From Sphingobacterium alkalisoli (GTDB taxonomy: Bacteria > Bacteroidota > Bacteroidia > Sphingobacteriales > Sphingobacteriaceae): 64,000 bases of DNA. The stretch spans positions 310,001 to 374,000 of the forward strand of contig NZ_SUKA01000003.1 in assembly GCF_005049105.1 (NCBI RefSeq), given 5' to 3'. A program made the translations under genes and the position numbers. Below, piece by piece: positions 61,932 through 64,000 of the stretch. How positions within the stretch are numbered: the stretch's first letter is position 1; every line of letters begins with the position of its first letter. The notes below the pieces were generated by a model, which ran no database searches, was not told where the DNA came from, and saw only the letters and a program-made list of their open reading frames with translations.

Positions 61932-62888
61932 ATGTATCAAGAAAAACTAATACAGGCAATCCAAAGACGGATAGGTTCACAAGATTCGTTAATTGAACGC
62001 ATCTCATCGGCACTAGACATCAGTTATGATGCTGCGCATCGTCGCATTTCGAAGAAGAGTAAATTTTCGATCGAAGAAACTATTCGTCTGGCGCAGGTAT
62101 TTGGAATTTCATTAGACGCCATGCTTCAAAACAACGAACATGTATTGGTGCGCAAGACAAAAGAGATACGCTCAGCAACGGATCTATCAAACTACCTTGG
62201 GAGTTCTTTTCAAGCATTGATGGAATACCGTGTGGATGAGCATACTTCGGTATATTACTCGGCTAAAGATATTCCCTTATTTTATACCATCGGACACAAT
62301 TTGCTTTCAAAGTTCAAACTGTTTGTCTGGCTTAATCTTTTGGATTTTGGGAAAGAAGAGGATAGCTTTGAGGATTTTAATTATCAGGCACCTTTAGTAG
62401 ATAATAACGAAAAGTTACTGAATTTCTACTCGTCTGTAAAGGTTCACGAGATTTGGAATGACACAACAATCAACAGTACACTACAACAGATTTTGTATTT
62501 CTTTCAATCCGGATTGATACAGCTAGATAATGCTGTTGCTTTATGTGATCATTTAGTAGACTTAATCAAATCATTAGAAAAAAAATGCACACCAAAAAAT
62601 GAATATTTTAAAATGTATTATCATGAATTGTTGATCTTAAATAATAATGTACTGATTTCCGATAGACAGCAAAAATCATTTTTTGTACCCTATACGATGT
62701 TGGGATATTTTATTACAAAAGATAATGATACCTGTCAAAATGCATTGGAATTCTATCAGCATCAATTAAAGAACTCTATATTGTTAAATACGGCAGGAAC
62801 ACGGGATAAAAATATATTCTTTAACAAAATGTATCAAAAGATAGATTTTTATAAAAAGCAAATCAAATCTTTTGCGGAGTTGGAATAG
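61932..62888 (+). CDS. XRE-like transcriptional regulator with long C-terminal domain
   Basis: 318 residues. N-terminal helix-turn-helix: IGSQDSLIERISSALDISYD, AAHRRISKKSKFSIEETIRL, AQVFGISLDAML. The remaining ~240 residues are a helical, non-HTH region (SNYLGSSFQALMEYRVDEH, LIDLNKSL-like) of a type common in Bacteroidota regulators, probably sensing a ligand or protein. It likely controls the divergent LA_2272-like gene via the palindromes. Confidence 0.88.
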   Translation: MYQEKLIQAIQRRIGSQDSLIERISSALDISYDAAHRRISKKSKFSIEETIRLAQVFGISLDAMLQNNEHVLVRKTKEIRSATDLSNYLGSSFQALMEYRVDEHTSVYYSAKDIPLFYTIGHNLLSKFKLFVWLNLLDFGKEEDSFEDFNYQAPLVDNNEKLLNFYSSVKVHEIWNDTTINSTLQQILYFFQSGLIQLDNAVALCDHLVDLIKSLEKKCTPKNEYFKMYYHELLILNNNVLISDRQQKSFFVPYTMLGYFITKDNDTCQNALEFYQHQLKNSILLNTAGTRDKNIFFNKMYQKIDFYKKQIKSFAELE

Positions 62889-63080
62889 ACTCTCTCTCAC
62901 ATAAAGCGAAGTGAAAATGTTAGATAACCTATAACACAGATTTTTCACCGACTCCTTTTCTGCATTCACCGAATATTTCCGTCTGCTGGTCTAATCGCTA
63001 TTCCTTAGTGTCGACTTCTACCCTACTTTTGAATCATACAATACGACATAACAACACCAAAACAGAAAAAACTAAAGAAA

Positions 63081-63509
63081 ATGAAAACAACTATCATCTC
63101 AACGATCGCAACAGCTCTAATCTTATTTGCTTCTTCTATGGCATTTGGCACTGACAAAAACAGTCCTACAAAGAGCATGAATGCCATGCGCACCATCGCT
63201 ATGTATTTAGACGCTACAGCGCTAGGAAATGCACAGTTTAACGAAAAACTGTTTGCTAAAGATTTCGAATATTATAGTACGGCTAATCATAGCAAGCATA
63301 GCAAAAAAAATTACACAAAATTCTTGAAAGAAAACCAGGGAATGCAATACGACTGCAAAACGACTTACGAAATACTGGATGAAAGTGGTAACTCTTGCAT
63401 CGCGAAAGCGACGATGGAGTTCGAGAGCTTCACTCGAATAGACCACATTACTCTTTGCCATACAAAAGATGGCTGGCAGGTAAGCAAAGTGGTAACGACA
63501 TACCCCTAA
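63081..63509 (+). CDS. Secreted NTF2-like (lumazine-binding-like) protein
   Basis: 142 residues. Signal MKTTIISTIATALILFASSM, then AMRTIAMYLDATALGNAQFN and FAKDFEYYSTANHSKHSKKN, with the strand pattern CIAKATMEFESFTRIDHITL ending in WQVSKVVTTYP. This matches the putative lumazine-binding / SnoaL-like NTF2 fold. Function unknown. A terminator follows at 63534. Confidence 0.82.
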   Translation: MKTTIISTIATALILFASSMAFGTDKNSPTKSMNAMRTIAMYLDATALGNAQFNEKLFAKDFEYYSTANHSKHSKKNYTKFLKENQGMQYDCKTTYEILDESGNSCIAKATMEFESFTRIDHITLCHTKDGWQVSKVVTTYP

Positions 63510-63533
63510 AACTGGGTATTTTTGTTTCGATGT

Positions 63534-63557
63534 AAGGCCTGCAGGAGTGCAGGCCTT
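63534..63557 (+). terminator. Rho-independent terminator
   Basis: AAGGCCTGCA and TGCAGGCCTT pair over ten bases around GGAG and are followed by TTTT; it ends the NTF2-like gene. Confidence 0.9.
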
Positions 63558-63562
63558 TTTTG

Positions 63563-63694
63563 TATAAAATCGAGCCTATCGACTCTTACCGCAATAAGAG
63601 CAAGATAGATATCGGACTTAACATGGTTCCAAAAATTCCAACGGATGGTGAAAAAGTAGAAATCAGGAAATGGTGGAAAGCGGATCGTAAATAA
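63563..63694 (+). pseudogene. C-terminal gene fragment
   Basis: YKIEPIDSYRNKSKIDIGLN, MVPKIPTDGEKVEIRKWWKA, DRK, stop at 63692. It has no ATG and starts inside the terminator region; it may be the end of a lost gene. No family recognised. Confidence 0.3.
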
Positions 63695-63726
63695 TTTTTG
63701 TAAATTTGTAACACTAAGAAATAAAA

Positions 63727-64000
63727 ATGAAAAAGATAATACTCCTTTCGACTTTTTTTGCAATTGCCTTAGTAGGTTGTAATAATAGTCCACAACACCA
63801 TGGGGAACAGGTCAATTCCAACGATACGGTAGCAACACAACAGTTCAAAGATGAGCATACAGCTCAGAATTCCCTGGATTGGATCGGAACTTATGAAGGT
63901 ACGTTGCCTTGCGCCGATTGCGAAGGCATCAAAACCACGATTGTTCTGAATGAAGACTATACATTCTCATCAAGAGAGGAGTATCTGAAATCTCCTAACC
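63727..64000 (+). CDS. NlpE-like lipoprotein (N-terminal part)
   Basis: The window ends inside this gene. MKKIILLSTFFAIALVGCNN is a lipoprotein signal with the lipobox cysteine, followed by a polar linker and DWIGTYEGTLPCADCEGIKT, the CxxC-containing start of the NlpE N-terminal domain found in copper/adhesion-sensing lipoproteins. The rest is beyond the window. Confidence 0.88.
   Translation, partial: MKKIILLSTFFAIALVGCNNSPQHHGEQVNSNDTVATQQFKDEHTAQNSLDWIGTYEGTLPCADCEGIKTTIVLNEDYTFSSREEYLKSPN

Overview
The window reads as a chromosomal segment of a Bacteroidota bacterium, most likely Sphingobacteriaceae (Sphingobacterium/Olivibacter/Pedobacter-like). The evidence is the low to moderate GC content, the family repertoire (DUF5686 with a carboxypeptidase-like domain, DUF6702, M60 peptidase, LA_2272 surface repeats, GxDLY-type SGNH hydrolase, TlpA-family redoxin, FN3-like Bacteroidota protein), promoter-like TAnnTTTG elements, and weak or absent Shine-Dalgarno sequences. 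The species cannot be fixed from sequence alone.

Layout. 0-27.5 kb is mostly ordinary core and housekeeping content: an MBL hydrolase, M1 peptidase plus HupE-like plus DUF6702, TPR and NlpC/P60 proteins, a universal stress protein, an RsmB-like methyltransferase, a periplasmic-binding-like lipoprotein translationally close to guaA, S1/P1 nuclease, lipocalin, alkaline phosphatase, ssb, an aminotransferase, RluA-family pseudouridine synthase, D-cysteine desulfhydrase-like enzyme, DUF5686, M60 peptidase, and a cNMP-domain/acyltransferase fusion overlapping an SGNH hydrolase. 27.6-41.8 kb is accessory. It is bounded by two ~80-bp direct repeats that carry a tRNA-3'-end-like sequence. It holds an MFS exporter, two AraC regulators, three SDRs, four paralogous F420-reductase-like Rossmann proteins, a flavin-dependent monooxygenase and an HxlR regulator, followed by a decayed stretch (truncated SDR, DUF6922 antitoxin-like gene with a frameshifted AbiEii nucleotidyltransferase, gene fragments).

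41.8-49.0 kb is a second accessory segment that ends near a third tRNA-3'-end-like fragment. It contains a GNAT, a broken PRTase-CE conflict-system gene, an XRE regulator, and a tight four-gene operon (43.44-47.59 kb) of mostly unknown function. The last gene of that operon encodes a tandemly duplicated NTase-like/HEPN protein. Immediately downstream is the most unusual non-coding feature: about 15 degenerate AT-rich units of exactly 21 bp, with a CG dinucleotide recurring at the same phase 12 times, leading to an FN3-like gene.

49.1-64 kb returns to more ordinary content: HD phosphohydrolase, TlpA-family redoxin, GxDLY SGNH hydrolase, a lipoprotein sugar isomerase/epimerase, two VOC proteins, a MutS-like ATPase, a degenerate DEAD-box protein, outer-membrane/surface proteins with a divergent XRE regulator that has two matching palindromes in its promoter region, an NTF2-like secreted protein, and the start of an NlpE-like lipoprotein. 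Several gene fragments (52.5-53.1, 55.9, 58.7-59.0, 63.6 kb) show ongoing decay here too.

Working together: the HxlR/LLM/Rossmann/SDR block looks like one inducible oxidoreductive pathway. The 43.4-48.3 kb block is the best candidate for an undescribed system. No complete tRNA, rRNA, CRISPR array, integrase or transposase was seen.
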